A stretch of 64,000 nt of DNA from positions 2,418,001-2,482,000 of the forward strand of contig NZ_CP108508.1 in assembly GCF_035917275.1 (NCBI RefSeq). Direction: 5' to 3'. The DNA comes from Streptomyces sp. NBC_01237 (GTDB lineage Bacteria; Actinomycetota; Actinomycetes; Streptomycetales; Streptomycetaceae). The stretch's first letter is position 1. The number at the start of each line of letters is the position of its first letter. The notes below the pieces were generated by a model. The model was not told where the DNA came from. It ran no database searches and worked only from the letters and a program-made list of their open reading frames with translations. A program made the position numbers and the translations under genes. Positions 42,873-52,293 of this stretch are shown here, in pieces.

Positions 42873-43688
42873 TTGAACCGTGACGCCACCCCTCGTCGCT
42901 ATCTGATGTGCGCCCCTTCCCACTTCAGGGTCACGTACTCCATCAACCCGTGGATGGACCCCTCCAAGCCCGTCGACCTGCCGCTGGCACAGACCCAGTG
43001 GGAGGACCTGCGCGACCGCTACCGCGCGCTCGGCCACACCGTCGAGCTGCTCACCCCTCGCCCCGACCTGCCCGACATGGTCTTCGCCGCCAACGGCGCC
43101 ACCGTGATCGACGGGCGGGTGCTCGGTGCCCTGTTCGCCTACCGGGAGCGGTTCGCGGAGGCCGAGGCCCACCGCGACTGGTTCCGGGAGCACGGCTTCA
43201 CCGAGATCCGGGAACCGGATCATGTCAACGAGGGCGAGGGGGACTTCGCGGTCACCTCCACCTACGTCCTGGCCGGGCGCGGTTTCCGCTCCAGCCCGCT
43301 CTCGCACGACGAGGCGCAGGAGTTCTTCGGGCGGCCCGTCATCGGCCTCGATCTGGTGGATCCGCGCTACTACCACCTGGATACGGCCCTGTGCGTGCTC
43401 GACGAGGCGGGCGACGAGATCATGTACTACCCGGACGCCTTCTCTCCGGGCAGCCGGTCCGTGCTGGCCCGGCTCTTCCCCGACGCACTGATCGCCCGGG
43501 AGGCGGACGCGGCGGCGTTCGGGCTGAACTCGGTCAGCGACGGGCGCCATGTGCTGCTGCCGCAGGCCGCGACGGGGCTGCTGGACCCGCTGCGGGACCG
43601 GGGCTTCGAACCGGTCCCGATGGACCTGGGCGAACTGCTCAAGGGCGGCGGCAGCGTGAAGTGCTGCACACAGGAGCTGCGGGGCTGA
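42873..43688 (+). CDS. ddaH: Dimethylarginine dimethylaminohydrolase-like enzyme
   Basis: The 271-aa protein is of the guanidino-group modifying superfamily (pentein fold): MCAPSHFRVTYSINPWMD, DMVFAANGATV, NEGEGDFAVTSTYVLAGRG, YYHLDTALCVLD with the catalytic His and GGSVKCCTQELRG with the catalytic Cys264/265. It would hydrolyse methylated arginine (or a related guanidine) to citrulline. The start is a TTG at 42873 with GAGGAG upstream. The TetR gene and palindrome suggest inducible expression. Confidence 0.85.
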   Translation: MNRDATPRRYLMCAPSHFRVTYSINPWMDPSKPVDLPLAQTQWEDLRDRYRALGHTVELLTPRPDLPDMVFAANGATVIDGRVLGALFAYRERFAEAEAHRDWFREHGFTEIREPDHVNEGEGDFAVTSTYVLAGRGFRSSPLSHDEAQEFFGRPVIGLDLVDPRYYHLDTALCVLDEAGDEIMYYPDAFSPGSRSVLARLFPDALIAREADAAAFGLNSVSDGRHVLLPQAATGLLDPLRDRGFEPVPMDLGELLKGGGSVKCCTQELRG

Positions 43689-43692
43689 GCCG

Positions 43693-44688
43693 CTACTCCG
43701 TGTCGGCCGGCGGCCAGGCGTCGCCCCAGGCGATGTCCCTGGCCGCCCGGTACAGCTCCCCGTGCCGCTTGGTGACGGTGGAGCGGGCCAGGCCCTCGTC
43801 CCGCGTGCACAGCTCCAGCAGCACCTGGCCCTTGCGGATCTGCGGCCTGCGGGTGACGCGTGCGGCGACCGGCAGGACGGGGAAACGCGTCGCGACGACG
43901 TAGCTGAACTTCTCGTCCTCGTGGCTCAGCGAACCGCCCTTCACCCGCCGGTGCAGCGAGGACCGGCTGACCCGCGCCGAGAAGTGGCACCAGTCCGTGC
44001 CCGGCTCGATGGGGCAGGCGGCGCTGTGCGGGCAGGGTGCCGCCACGGTCAGCCCGGCCGCGATCAGCCGGTCGCGGGCCTCGATGATCCTGGCGTAGCC
44101 GTCGGGCGTGCCCGGCTCCACGATCACCACGGCCTGTGCGGCGGCCGCCGCCGCGTCGACGAGCTCGGTCCTGGCCCGCTCGGTGAGCTCCTTGAGTACA
44201 TAGGAGACGGTCACCAGATCCGTGGGGGCCTGCGCCGGCTCCGCGCCGATCCTCGCCTTCTCCCAACGGGCGTCGAGCAGCGCCGGGACGCCCGACAGCC
44301 CCGCCAGCTCCCGGCCCAGCTCCAGGGCGGGCTCGGACCAGTCCAGGACGGTGGTCGCCGCCCCCTCCCAGGCCCCGGCGACCGCCCAGCTCGCCGCGCC
44401 CGTGCCGCCCCCGATGTCGGTGTGCGTGGCGGGCGCCCACTGCGGTGCCGCGTCGCACAGCGCGGCGAGGGCGGACCGTACCGCTTCGAAGGTGGCGGGC
44501 ATCCGGTACGCGGCGTACGCGGCGACGTCCGAGCGGTCACGCAGGATCGGGGCGTCGGTGGGCGTGGTGCCGCGGTAGCTCGCGATCAGCCGGTCGACGG
44601 CCTGCGCGGCCTGCTTGGGCGGCAGCCCGTCGAGCAGTCCGGCCAGGGCCGAACGCAGGGATTCCGCGGTGGGGAGGGTGACGTTCAC
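43693..44688 (-). CDS. Rsm22-like methyltransferase
   Basis: The 331-aa protein has the SAM motif HTDIGGGTGAASWAV, DWSEPALELGRELAG and the Cys cluster PCPHSAACPIEPG with DWCHFSARVSR, which in Rsm22/mtRsm22 family proteins binds an Fe-S cluster. The family modifies or helps assemble the small ribosomal subunit in mitochondria; the bacterial role is not established. GTG at 44688 is chosen: a TACAAT -10 ends 6 nt upstream, so transcript and start may coincide. Confidence 0.8.
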   Translation of the reverse strand: MNVTLPTAESLRSALAGLLDGLPPKQAAQAVDRLIASYRGTTPTDAPILRDRSDVAAYAAYRMPATFEAVRSALAALCDAAPQWAPATHTDIGGGTGAASWAVAGAWEGAATTVLDWSEPALELGRELAGLSGVPALLDARWEKARIGAEPAQAPTDLVTVSYVLKELTERARTELVDAAAAAAQAVVIVEPGTPDGYARIIEARDRLIAAGLTVAAPCPHSAACPIEPGTDWCHFSARVSRSSLHRRVKGGSLSHEDEKFSYVVATRFPVLPVAARVTRRPQIRKGQVLLELCTRDEGLARSTVTKRHGELYRAARDIAWGDAWPPADTE

Positions 44689-44694
44689 CGGCGA

Positions 44695-44700
44695 ATTGTA
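44695..44700 (-). promoter_or_regulatory. -10 element giving a probable leaderless transcript
   Basis: TACAAT on the minus strand, ending 6 nt before the GTG at 44688. A sigma-70-type -10 starts transcription about 7 nt downstream, which is at the GTG itself. Confidence 0.55.
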
Positions 44701-44840
44701 GGCGGATGTGTCGCCCCGGCCGTATTCCGCTTCGCCTCCACGTAACCGGTACACAACAGCGACCCGGCCGAACTCCTCATCCTTCCGAGGCTGTTGCTAC
44801 GCTGACCCGCGCGAGATCAGGATTGTCCATCGGGAGAGCC

Positions 44841-46160
44841 ATGAGACAACGGATTGTGCGGCTGGCCCTGGTCGGTGGGGTGTTCTTTTTCGCCCTGCTG
44901 CTCCTGCTGGCGACCTGCGGCGGCGGCAAGGGCGACGGGGACGGAGCCAAGAGCGGCGCCAAGCCGAAGAGATCCGTCCTGCCGAGCGCGGGCCCGGTGA
45001 CCCGGCTCACCGCCCCGCCCGAGTACACGACCGACCGCGGCTGGGAGATCATCGGTTCCTCGCCCGATGTCGCGGTCTCCTACGCGACGGGCCGGATCGC
45101 CTACCTGGAGAAGTCCGCCGAGAACCGCTACCGGTTGCGCACCGTCGACACGGCGACCGGTGAACTGGGCTGGGCGGGCCAGGCCTGGCGGCCGCCGGAC
45201 CCCCTGCACTACCCGAATCTGCTGACCGTCACCAAGAACGACCGGCAGTACTTCGTGACCTGGTCCTACGGGAAGGTCGGCGACGGGCTCTCGCCCTCCG
45301 ACACCTTTGTCTCCATGGACGTGTACGCGGTGGCGGACGGCACCCGGCAGCGGATCGAGGTGCCGTGGTCCGGTTCTCCGGACATCACCGCCACCGGCCC
45401 GGACATCGTGATCAGTGACGGCAAGGCGAACAGCGCGCTCGTCGACCCGATCACGGGCACGGTGACGAAGGTCCCGGCAGCGGAGCTGAAGTACCCCAAG
45501 GGCTGCAAGACCTGCAAGCAGCTCACCGAGGTGCGGGGCCAGACCTCGCAGGGCCTGCTGGTCAGCGGCGTACGGGAGTTCTGGACGCGCGACGGCTGGT
45601 TCAGCCGGAACGTCGCGCCCAAGGGCGTCGACAAGCTCAGCGGTGTTCCGACGTCCGTGACCCCGGGCCAGGTGCTGGCGAAGTGGACGCTCGACAAGAA
45701 GTCGAAGCGGGCGGCCACCCACGAACTGTGGACGGTGCACGACTCGCTGACCGGGAAGCCACTGGTCTCGGTGGAGTGCCACAAGCCCGCCATAAAGCCC
45801 GGACGCTATCCGCAGGCCGTCCTGTCCCCCTCGGGCGGCTATCTGATCGCCGGGAACCTCGCGTTCGACCTGGAGGCGAAGAAGGGGTTCTGCTTCGAGG
45901 ACGACGACGGTTCGAGCCATCTGACCCTCGCCACGGTGACGGACGACGGGATCGCCTACGGGGCGGCCAACGCGCGTGACGCGTCGGACGCGCTGGCCGG
46001 GGGCGGGCTGCCGGTCTCGATGGACTTCGCGTCCTGGACGACCGACTCGCTGTCGCGCAACGCGCGGCTGCCGGTGGTCGAGACGACCGGGGTCGGGGTG
46101 TTCCGCTGGACGGACCGGCAGGAGCGGATCCATCTGATCGGCTACCCGCGCGGCGACTGA
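44841..46160 (+). CDS. Membrane-anchored, probably beta-propeller protein of unknown function
   Basis: The 439-aa protein has an N-terminal hydrophobic segment (VRLALVGGVFFFALLLLLAT, then C) that could be an anchor or poor lipoprotein signal. The outside part has repeated strand-rich units: RIAYLEKSAENRYRLRTVDT, YFVTWSYGKVGDGL, LWTVHDSLTGKPLVSVECHK and YLIAGNLAFDLEAKKGFCF. This suggests a PQQ-type or WD-like propeller, but I see no firm signature. The ATG at 44841 is preceded by GGGAGAG. Confidence 0.7.
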   Translation: MRQRIVRLALVGGVFFFALLLLLATCGGGKGDGDGAKSGAKPKRSVLPSAGPVTRLTAPPEYTTDRGWEIIGSSPDVAVSYATGRIAYLEKSAENRYRLRTVDTATGELGWAGQAWRPPDPLHYPNLLTVTKNDRQYFVTWSYGKVGDGLSPSDTFVSMDVYAVADGTRQRIEVPWSGSPDITATGPDIVISDGKANSALVDPITGTVTKVPAAELKYPKGCKTCKQLTEVRGQTSQGLLVSGVREFWTRDGWFSRNVAPKGVDKLSGVPTSVTPGQVLAKWTLDKKSKRAATHELWTVHDSLTGKPLVSVECHKPAIKPGRYPQAVLSPSGGYLIAGNLAFDLEAKKGFCFEDDDGSSHLTLATVTDDGIAYGAANARDASDALAGGGLPVSMDFASWTTDSLSRNARLPVVETTGVGVFRWTDRQERIHLIGYPRGD

Positions 46161-46183
46161 CGGACGTAGGGCCACCGACGCAC

Positions 46184-46218
46184 GAAACCCGGCCCGGGAA
46201 GCTCTTGGGCCGGGTTTC
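46184..46218. terminator. Perfect 12-bp terminator between convergent genes
   Basis: GAAACCCGGCCC (46184-46195) and GGGCCGGGTTTC (46207-46218), loop of 11 nt. It is 23 nt past the stop of the propeller-like gene. Confidence 0.8.
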
Positions 46219-46389
46219 CGCGTTCCCCGGGCCGGTCGGCTTTCCCCCGGCCGGCTTTCCCCCGGCCGGTTTCCGCGTTCCCCGGGCCGGGGTCGGCCTT
46301 CTCCGGGCCGGTCGGCGTTCTACAGGCCGGTCGGCTTTCGTCGGCCCGGGGTTCCGCTGTTCCGGAGACCGCCGTCCTCGCGGGCCGTC
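46219..46389. repeat. Degenerate GGCCGGTCGGCTTTC repeats between convergent genes
   Basis: The stretch has at least six imperfect copies of GGGCCGGTCGGCTTTC or GGCCGGCTTTCCCCC, spaced 15-25 nt. They share words with the terminator arm (GGGCCGGGTTTCCGCG), as if the terminator arm had been duplicated and decayed. No gene is seen here. Confidence 0.65.
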
Positions 46390-47721
46390 TCAGAGACCGC
46401 CCGCCTCGCGGCCCTGCCGCTGCCACGGCCTGCACAGGCCGAGGAAGCAGGCCACGGCCGCCACCGCGCACACCACCTGCACGACCGCCATCGGAACGGC
46501 CGTCCGTTCGCCGGCGATACCGACCAGGGGCGAGGCGACGGCACCGATCAGGAACGAGGACGTACCGAGCAGCGCGGAGGCGGAGCCCGCCGCGTGCTTG
46601 GTCCGCATCAGGGCCTGGGCGTTGGTGTTCGGCATCGCGAGGCCCATCGCCGACATCAGCACGAAGAGCCCGGCCGCGACCGGCACGAGGCCCACCTCGC
46701 CGAAGACACCGGTCGTCATGAGCAGCAGGGCCACGGCGGACAGCACGATGACGGCGAGGCCGAAGCCGAGCACCTTGTCCAGGCTGATCCGGCCCACCAG
46801 CACCTTGCCGTTGATCTGGCCGACGATGATCAGGCCGATCGAGTTGACCCCGAAGAGCAGACTGAAGGTCTGCGGGGAGGCCCCGTAGATCTCCTGCACG
46901 ACGAACGGGGACGCCGAGATGTAGGCGAAGAGGACCGCGAAGGCGAGACCTCCCGTGACCATGTAGCCGGTGAAGACCCGGTCGGCGAGCAGCCCGCGCA
47001 TGGTGCGCAGCGCGTCGGCGACCCCGCCGGTGTGGCGCTCGGCGACCGGCAGCGTCTCGTGGAGCCACTTCCAGACGACGAGGGTGAGCAGGACACCGAC
47101 GACGGTGAGCACGACGAAGATGCCGCGCCAGTCGGTGATCCGCAGGACCTGTCCGCCGATCAGCGGGGCGATGATCGGGGCGACCCCGGAGATCAGCATC
47201 AGGGTGGAGAAGAACCGGGCCATCTCCACGCCGTCGTAGAGGTCCCGCACCACCGCCCTGGCGATCACGATGCCGGCCGCACCCGCCAGGCCCTGGAGGA
47301 GGCGGAAGCCGATGAGGAGTTCCGCGGTGGGTGCCAGCGCGCAGATCGCGGTGGCGAGGACGTAGATGACCATGCCGAGGAGCAGTGGCCTGCGCCGTCC
47401 CCAGCGGTCGCTCATCGGTCCGACGACGAGCTGGCCGAGCGCCATGCCGGCCAGGCACGCGGTCAGCGTGAGCTGGACGGTCGAGGCGGGGGCGTGCAGG
47501 GCGTCGGTGACCTCGGGCAGGGCCGGGAGGTACATGTCCATGGAAAGGGGCGGCAGCGCGGTGAGTCCGCCGAGGACCATGGTGACCAGCAGCCCGGTGC
47601 GCCGGGTCGCTGTGGCCCCGGGGACCGGGGCGGTGGGCAGGGGACCTGGACCGGTTTCGGCTCCGGTCCGGGTCATGGGTATGTGCTCTTGCTGGGCCCG
47701 GCTTCCGCCGCTGTCCGGCAT
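46390..47721 (-). CDS. MFS transporter, Bcr/CflA drug-resistance family
   Basis: The 443-aa protein has about 12 spans and Bcr/CflA features: LTALPPLSMDMYLPALPEV in TM1, MSDRWGRRRPLLLGM (motif A) and GVAPIIAPLIGGQVLRITDW (motif C). It likely exports drugs such as bicyclomycin-type or sulphonamide compounds. ATG at 47721 has GGAG upstream; the frame is open from a GTG at 47733. Divergent from the oxidoreductase gene by 81 nt. Confidence 0.9.
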   Translation of the reverse strand: MPDSGGSRAQQEHIPMTRTGAETGPGPLPTAPVPGATATRRTGLLVTMVLGGLTALPPLSMDMYLPALPEVTDALHAPASTVQLTLTACLAGMALGQLVVGPMSDRWGRRRPLLLGMVIYVLATAICALAPTAELLIGFRLLQGLAGAAGIVIARAVVRDLYDGVEMARFFSTLMLISGVAPIIAPLIGGQVLRITDWRGIFVVLTVVGVLLTLVVWKWLHETLPVAERHTGGVADALRTMRGLLADRVFTGYMVTGGLAFAVLFAYISASPFVVQEIYGASPQTFSLLFGVNSIGLIIVGQINGKVLVGRISLDKVLGFGLAVIVLSAVALLLMTTGVFGEVGLVPVAAGLFVLMSAMGLAMPNTNAQALMRTKHAAGSASALLGTSSFLIGAVASPLVGIAGERTAVPMAVVQVVCAVAAVACFLGLCRPWQRQGREAGGL

Positions 47722-47802
47722 TCTCGTCTCCACATCGTTGAATCCGCATCTATGCTCTCAGCTCGGCCGGAGTGGTCGATACCTTTTTCTGTGGGGGCGG
47801 GC

Positions 47803-48804
47803 ATGAGCGGGACTGTGCGGTGGGGCGTGCTGGCGACGGGTGGCATCGCCGCGAGCTTCACGGCGGATGTGCGGGCGATGCCGGACGCGGAGGTGGTCGC
47901 GGTGGCCTCCCGTACGGACGCCTCGGCGAAGGCGTTCGCCGAACGGTTCGGGATCGAGCGGGCCTACGGCAGCTGGGCGGAGCTGGTCGCCGACGACGGC
48001 GTCGACATCGTGTACGTGGCCACCCCGCACTCCGCGCACCGGGAGGCGGCCGGGCTCGCCCTGGAGGCCGGGAAGCACGTGCTGTGCGAGAAGGCGTTCA
48101 CGCTCAACACCCCGCAGGCCGAGGAGCTCGTCGCGCTGGCCCGGGAGCGCGGGCTGTTCCTGATGGAAGCCATGTGGACGTACTGCAACCCGGTGATCCG
48201 GCGGATGACCGAGCTGGTGCGGGACGGCGCCATCGGTGAGATCCGCACGGTGCAGGCCGACTTCGGGTTCGCGGGCGACTTCGGTCCCGGGCACCGGCTG
48301 CGGGATCCGGCGCTGGGCGGGGGCGCGCTGCTGGACCTGGGGGTCTATCCGGTGTCGTTCGCGCAGCTGCTGCTGGGTGAGCCGGACCGGGTGCGGGCCG
48401 ACGCGCTGCTGTCCCCGGAGGGCGTCGACCTGAACACCGGGATGCTGCTGGGCTGGGACTCGGGGGCCACCGCCCTGCTCGCCTGCTCGATCGTCGGGCA
48501 CCACCCGACAGCGGCCACCGTCATCGGCACGGCCGGACGGATCGACTTCCCGGACAGCTTCTTCTACCCGAGCCGCTTCGTGCTGCACCGGGCGGGCGCG
48601 GAACCCGAGGAGATCACCACGGGGCCGGGGCCGCAGGGCCTGACCGGTCTGCAGTACGAGGCGGCCGAGGTGATGCGCGCCGTGCGGGCGGGCGAGACCG
48701 AGTCCCCGCTGGTGCCGCTGGACGGTTCGCTCGCGGTGATGCGGACGCTCGACGCGGTACGTGACCGCATCGGCGTCCGCTATCCGGCGGACGCGCGGAA
48801 CTGA
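47803..48804 (+). CDS. Gfo/Idh/MocA family oxidoreductase
   Basis: The 333-aa NAD(P)-dependent dehydrogenase has GVLATGGIAASFTADV (dinucleotide site, about 8-16), VAVASRTDASAKAF, VYVATPHSAHREAAG and KHVLCEKAFTLN, where the usual EKP is EKA, and the C-terminal beta domain with GGGALLDLGVYPV. It resembles dihydrodiol or scyllo-inositol dehydrogenase-type enzymes; substrate unknown. Confidence 0.88.
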   Translation: MSGTVRWGVLATGGIAASFTADVRAMPDAEVVAVASRTDASAKAFAERFGIERAYGSWAELVADDGVDIVYVATPHSAHREAAGLALEAGKHVLCEKAFTLNTPQAEELVALARERGLFLMEAMWTYCNPVIRRMTELVRDGAIGEIRTVQADFGFAGDFGPGHRLRDPALGGGALLDLGVYPVSFAQLLLGEPDRVRADALLSPEGVDLNTGMLLGWDSGATALLACSIVGHHPTAATVIGTAGRIDFPDSFFYPSRFVLHRAGAEPEEITTGPGPQGLTGLQYEAAEVMRAVRAGETESPLVPLDGSLAVMRTLDAVRDRIGVRYPADARN

Positions 48805-48897
48805 CCCCGTACCGCTCACGGGGCCGCTCCGCACCGCCCGGTCCGCCGGGAGGCCGGTGAGCGGCCGGTGTCCGGCGTCGGCGGGAGGCCGTACGCG

Positions 48898-50565
48898 CTA
48901 CGCGGGGGTGAGCCCCGGGTTCCCGGCCTCGGTGACGAAGGAGCCCGCGGTGGTGAGGGGCGCTCCGGGGGTGGTGACGGCCGACACCGTACGGAAGTCG
49001 GCGCGTGCCTCCTTCGTGCCGAGGGCGATGCGCGCGTAGCCGCGGCGCCCGTTGTAGAACTTCATGTGCGGGTTGGCCCGTGTCTGGTTGTTCCAGTTGG
49101 CCGGCTTGTCCGAGCCGTCCTTGCCGCTGGCGATGGACGTGGCGACGATCTCCGTGCCGACGGTGCGGGAGGACGGGTCGTCGAAGTCCTGCTTGAGATC
49201 GAAGCCGTAGCCGACGTGCACATCGCCGGTCAGCACCATCAGGTTGTCGACCCCGGCGGCCGCCGCGCCGTTCAGGAGCCGCTGCCGGGAGGCCGGATAG
49301 CCGTCCCACGAGTCCATGGACAGCTTGAAGGCGTCGGTCGGGACGTCACGTCGCTGCGCGAAGGTGACCTGCTGCGGTACGACGTTCCAGGTGGCCCGCG
49401 AGGCGTGCCAGCCGTCGATCAGCCAACGCTCCTGGGCGGCGCCCGTCATGGTGCGGGTGGGGTCCTCGGACTCCGGTCCGGGGACCTTCCAGCCGTCCCC
49501 GTACGCCTGGTCGCTGCGGTACTGGCGGGTGTCGAGGATGTCGAACTGGGCGAGCCGGCCGAACTGCAGGCGGCGGTAGAGCCGCATGTCGGGACCGGTG
49601 GGCCGCTGCGGGGTGCGCAGCGGCTGGTTCTCCCAGTACGCGCGGTAGGCGGCGGCCCTGCGCAGCAGGAACTCCTCCGGCGGGACGTCGTTCTCCGGGG
49701 TCCCGCCCGCGTAGTTGTTCTCGGTCTCGTGGTCGTCCCAGGTGACGACGAAGGGGTGCGCGGCGTGGGCGGCCCGCAGGTCGGGGTCGGACTTGTAGAG
49801 GGCGTACCGCAGCCGGTAGTCCTCCAGGGTGACCGTCTCGCGGTTGTAGTGCGCCGGGAGCCTGCGGTCGGTGTAGTTGCGGGCGCCGCCGGTCGCGGTG
49901 ACCGCGTACTCGTAGAGGTAGTCGCCGAGGTGGAAGACCACGTCGACGTCCTCCTGGGCGAGGTGCTTGTACGCGGTGAAGTAGCCGTCGTGGTACGCCT
50001 GGCAGGAGACCGCGGCCAGGGTCAGCGAGCTGTTGCGGGCGGTGCGGGCGGGTGCGGTGCGGGTGCGGCCGACCGGGCTGATCCAGCCGCCGGCCCGGAA
50101 GCGGTAGTAGAGGGTGCGGTCGGAGTCGAGGCCCTTGATGTCCGCGCGGACGCTGTGGGCGAACTCCGGGTGGGCGGTGACCGAGCCGCGCCGGACGATG
50201 CGGCGGAAGCGCTCGTCGCGGGCCACTTCCCAGCCGACCTGGACCCGGACACCGGGCAGTCCGCCGCCGGGCTCGTAGGGGCGCGGCGCGAGTCTCGTCC
50301 AGAGCAGGACGGAGTCGGGCAGCGGGTCGCCGGAGCCGACGCCGAGGGTGAAGGGGTCCTCGGTGACGCGCCGCGCGTCGAGTTCGGCGGCACTCGCGAC
50401 GCCCGCGGAGGGCAGGTTCACCGCGAAGGCGAGCGCGGCGGCGGCGCCGGTGGCGGTGAGGAAGCGGCGGCGGCCGACGCCCTCACCGAGGTGGCGGGCG
50501 GCGGCGCGGAGTTCCGCGGAATGGCTCTGCTGACCGGGCGCGGTACTGAACGGTGCGGGTGTCAT
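48898..50565 (-). CDS. phoD: Tat-exported alkaline phosphatase/phosphodiesterase, PhoD family
   Basis: The 555-aa protein has a Tat signal ([19 protein letters not shown] at 32-33) and an N-terminal Ig-like domain (about 65-170). The catalytic domain has [43 protein letters not shown] and [10 protein letters not shown], the metal-binding PhoD motifs (Fe/Ca). It releases phosphate from mono- and diesters outside the cell. I did not find a clear PHO box upstream. Confidence 0.93.
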   Translation of the reverse strand: MTPAPFSTAPGQQSHSAELRAAARHLGEGVGRRRFLTATGAAAALAFAVNLPSAGVASAAELDARRVTEDPFTLGVGSGDPLPDSVLLWTRLAPRPYEPGGGLPGVRVQVGWEVARDERFRRIVRRGSVTAHPEFAHSVRADIKGLDSDRTLYYRFRAGGWISPVGRTRTAPARTARNSSLTLAAVSCQAYHDGYFTAYKHLAQEDVDVVFHLGDYLYEYAVTATGGARNYTDRRLPAHYNRETVTLEDYRLRYALYKSDPDLRAAHAAHPFVVTWDDHETENNYAGGTPENDVPPEEFLLRRAAAYRAYWENQPLRTPQRPTGPDMRLYRRLQFGRLAQFDILDTRQYRSDQAYGDGWKVPGPESEDPTRTMTGAAQERWLIDGWHASRATWNVVPQQVTFAQRRDVPTDAFKLSMDSWDGYPASRQRLLNGAAAAGVDNLMVLTGDVHVGYGFDLKQDFDDPSSRTVGTEIVATSIASGKDGSDKPANWNNQTRANPHMKFYNGRRGYARIALGTKEARADFRTVSAVTTPGAPLTTAGSFVTEAGNPGLTPA

Positions 50566-50707
50566 GTGCCCCTCCCCTGACGACTGTTGTCAAAGGCATT
50601 GGAGTGCGGGGCGACGACCTGTCGTTGTCGGGTACACAACATCCTCATGGCGGCTCGATGAGCACCGCGTGCCACCTGCGACTACACCTCCCGTACGCTG
50701 CCGGGCC

Positions 50708-51463
50708 ATGAACACTGAGCGGAGAGTCGCCGTCGTCACGGGTGCGGGTTCGGGTATCGGACGGGCCGTCGCGCTCGCCCTGGCGGAGGCGGGCTGGTCG
50801 GTCGCCCTGGCGGGGAGGCGGGAGGAGCCGCTGGAGCGGACGGCCGGGGCCATGGCTTCACAGGACGTGCTGAGCGTACGCACCGATGTGACCGACCCGG
50901 ACGAGGTCGACGCGCTCTTCACCTCGGTTCGGGAGCGATTCGGCCGTCTGGACCTGCTCTTCAACAACGCGGGCACCTTCGGACCGGCGTCGGTGCCGGT
51001 CGAGGACCTCGCGTACGAGGACTGGCGTGCGGTGGTGGAGGTCAATCTGACCGGGGCGTTCCTGTGCGCGCAGGCGGCGTACCGGCAGATGAAGGAGCAG
51101 GACCCGCAGGGCGGCCGGATCATCAACAACGGCTCGATCTCCGCCCACGCGCCGCGCCCGCACTCGATCGCGTACACCGCGACGAAGCACGCGATGACGG
51201 GCCTGACGAAGGCGCTGTCGCTGGACGGGCGCCCGTACCGGATCGCCTGCGGGCAGATCGACATCGGCAACGCGGCGACGGAGATGACCGAGCGGATGCG
51301 GACCGGCATCCTCCAGGCCAACGGGGAACTGGCGGTGGAGCCGGTCATGGCGGCGGCGGACGTGGCCCGGACGGTGCTGCACATGGCCGAACTGCCGCTG
51401 GAGGCCAACGTGCAGTTCGCCACGGTGCTGGCGACGACGATGCCGTACGTCGGACGGGGCTGA
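50708..51463 (+). CDS. Short-chain dehydrogenase/reductase (SDR)
   Basis: The 251-aa classical SDR has the cofactor motif TGAGSGIG (11-18), [10 protein letters not shown], the active-site NNGSISA and YTATKHAM (Tyr-X3-Lys), and a C-terminal MPYVGRG. NADP preference is suggested by basic residues after the second strand (AGRREEP). Substrate unknown. ATG at 50708. Confidence 0.9.
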   Translation: MNTERRVAVVTGAGSGIGRAVALALAEAGWSVALAGRREEPLERTAGAMASQDVLSVRTDVTDPDEVDALFTSVRERFGRLDLLFNNAGTFGPASVPVEDLAYEDWRAVVEVNLTGAFLCAQAAYRQMKEQDPQGGRIINNGSISAHAPRPHSIAYTATKHAMTGLTKALSLDGRPYRIACGQIDIGNAATEMTERMRTGILQANGELAVEPVMAAADVARTVLHMAELPLEANVQFATVLATTMPYVGRG

Positions 51464-51667
51464 CTCCGCGCCCCCGCGGGGCGGCGCTCGGCCGGTGCCG
51501 GCCTTCGGCGGGGGCCAGGCCCTTCGGGGGCCGGACAGGTGGCCTGAACTCGCCGCGAAATGGCAGGTTTTACGGATATCTCCATCTGGCCACCACGCGA
51601 ACGTCGGCAACCCGTATGCTCGCAACCCTTACGCCTTCACCGTTCCTACACGTAAGGACCACACAGC

Positions 51668-52135
51668 ATGCGCATACGCACCGCTGCGCCTCTCGCCCTG
51701 GCCGCCGCCACCGCTCTGGCCGGCTCGCTCCTCGCCACGGCACCGGCCTCGGCGGCCGCCCATCAGGGCGGGCTGCACCTCGGCAAGATCCAGTACGACA
51801 GCCCCGGCAAGGACAACCGCTCGAACAAGTCCCTCAACGCCGAGTGGGTGGACATCCACAACAACGGCAAGAAGAAGCTCCAGCTCAAGGGCTACAAGCT
51901 GAAGGACAACACCGGCTACACCTACACCTTCGGCAGCTACACCGTCGGCGCGGGCAAGACCGTCAAGGTCCGCACCGGCAAGGGCAAGAACGCCTCGGGC
52001 AGCGTGTACTGGAACCGCGGCTCGTACGTCTGGAACAACACCGGTGACAAGGCCCGGCTGATCAAGCCGAACGGCAAGCTCCAGGACTCCTGCTCCTTCA
52101 AGAAGTCGAGCAAGGGCGTCAAGAACTGCCACTGA
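51668..52135 (+). CDS. Secreted lamin-tail domain protein
   Basis: The 155-aa protein has a signal peptide (LALAAATALAGSLLATAPAS) and a single LTD (lamin tail) domain: LHLGKIQYDSPGKDNRSNKS, EWVDIHNNGKKKLQLKGYKL, YTFGSYTVGAGKTVKVRTGK and VWNNTGDKARLIKPNG. Secreted LTD proteins of Streptomyces are common, with possible roles in binding DNA, wall or carbohydrate; none is proved here. Strong ATG at 51668 after AAGGA. Confidence 0.85.
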   Translation: MRIRTAAPLALAAATALAGSLLATAPASAAAHQGGLHLGKIQYDSPGKDNRSNKSLNAEWVDIHNNGKKKLQLKGYKLKDNTGYTYTFGSYTVGAGKTVKVRTGKGKNASGSVYWNRGSYVWNNTGDKARLIKPNGKLQDSCSFKKSSKGVKNCH

Positions 52136-52159
52136 CCCGTCGTCGGGCAGCCTTGACCC

Positions 52160-52193
52160 GGCCGTCGCGGTCCCGACCGGGACCGTGACGGCC
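52160..52193 (+). terminator. Terminator-like hairpin after the lamin-tail gene
   Basis: GGCCGTCGCGGTCCC (52160-52174) and GGGACCGTGACGGCC (52179-52193), a 15-bp stem with one G-U pair and a 4-nt loop. Confidence 0.75.
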
Positions 52194-52293
52194 GTCGGCC
52201 GCCCCCGGTACTCCCGGCGGCTCCCGGCGCTTCCGGTGCTCCCAGTGCCGCCCCGCGGGAATGCCCCGTCGGGCGGAACGGTTGAGCTGCCAC

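Noticed and set aside
46200..46389. CRISPR-like array
   Set aside because: The repeats are irregular in length and spacing, without unique spacers or cas genes.
50566..50707. Possible PHO box upstream of phoD
   Set aside because: No pair of GTTCACC-like 11-bp direct repeats could be found; only weak GTACAC/CTCATG words.
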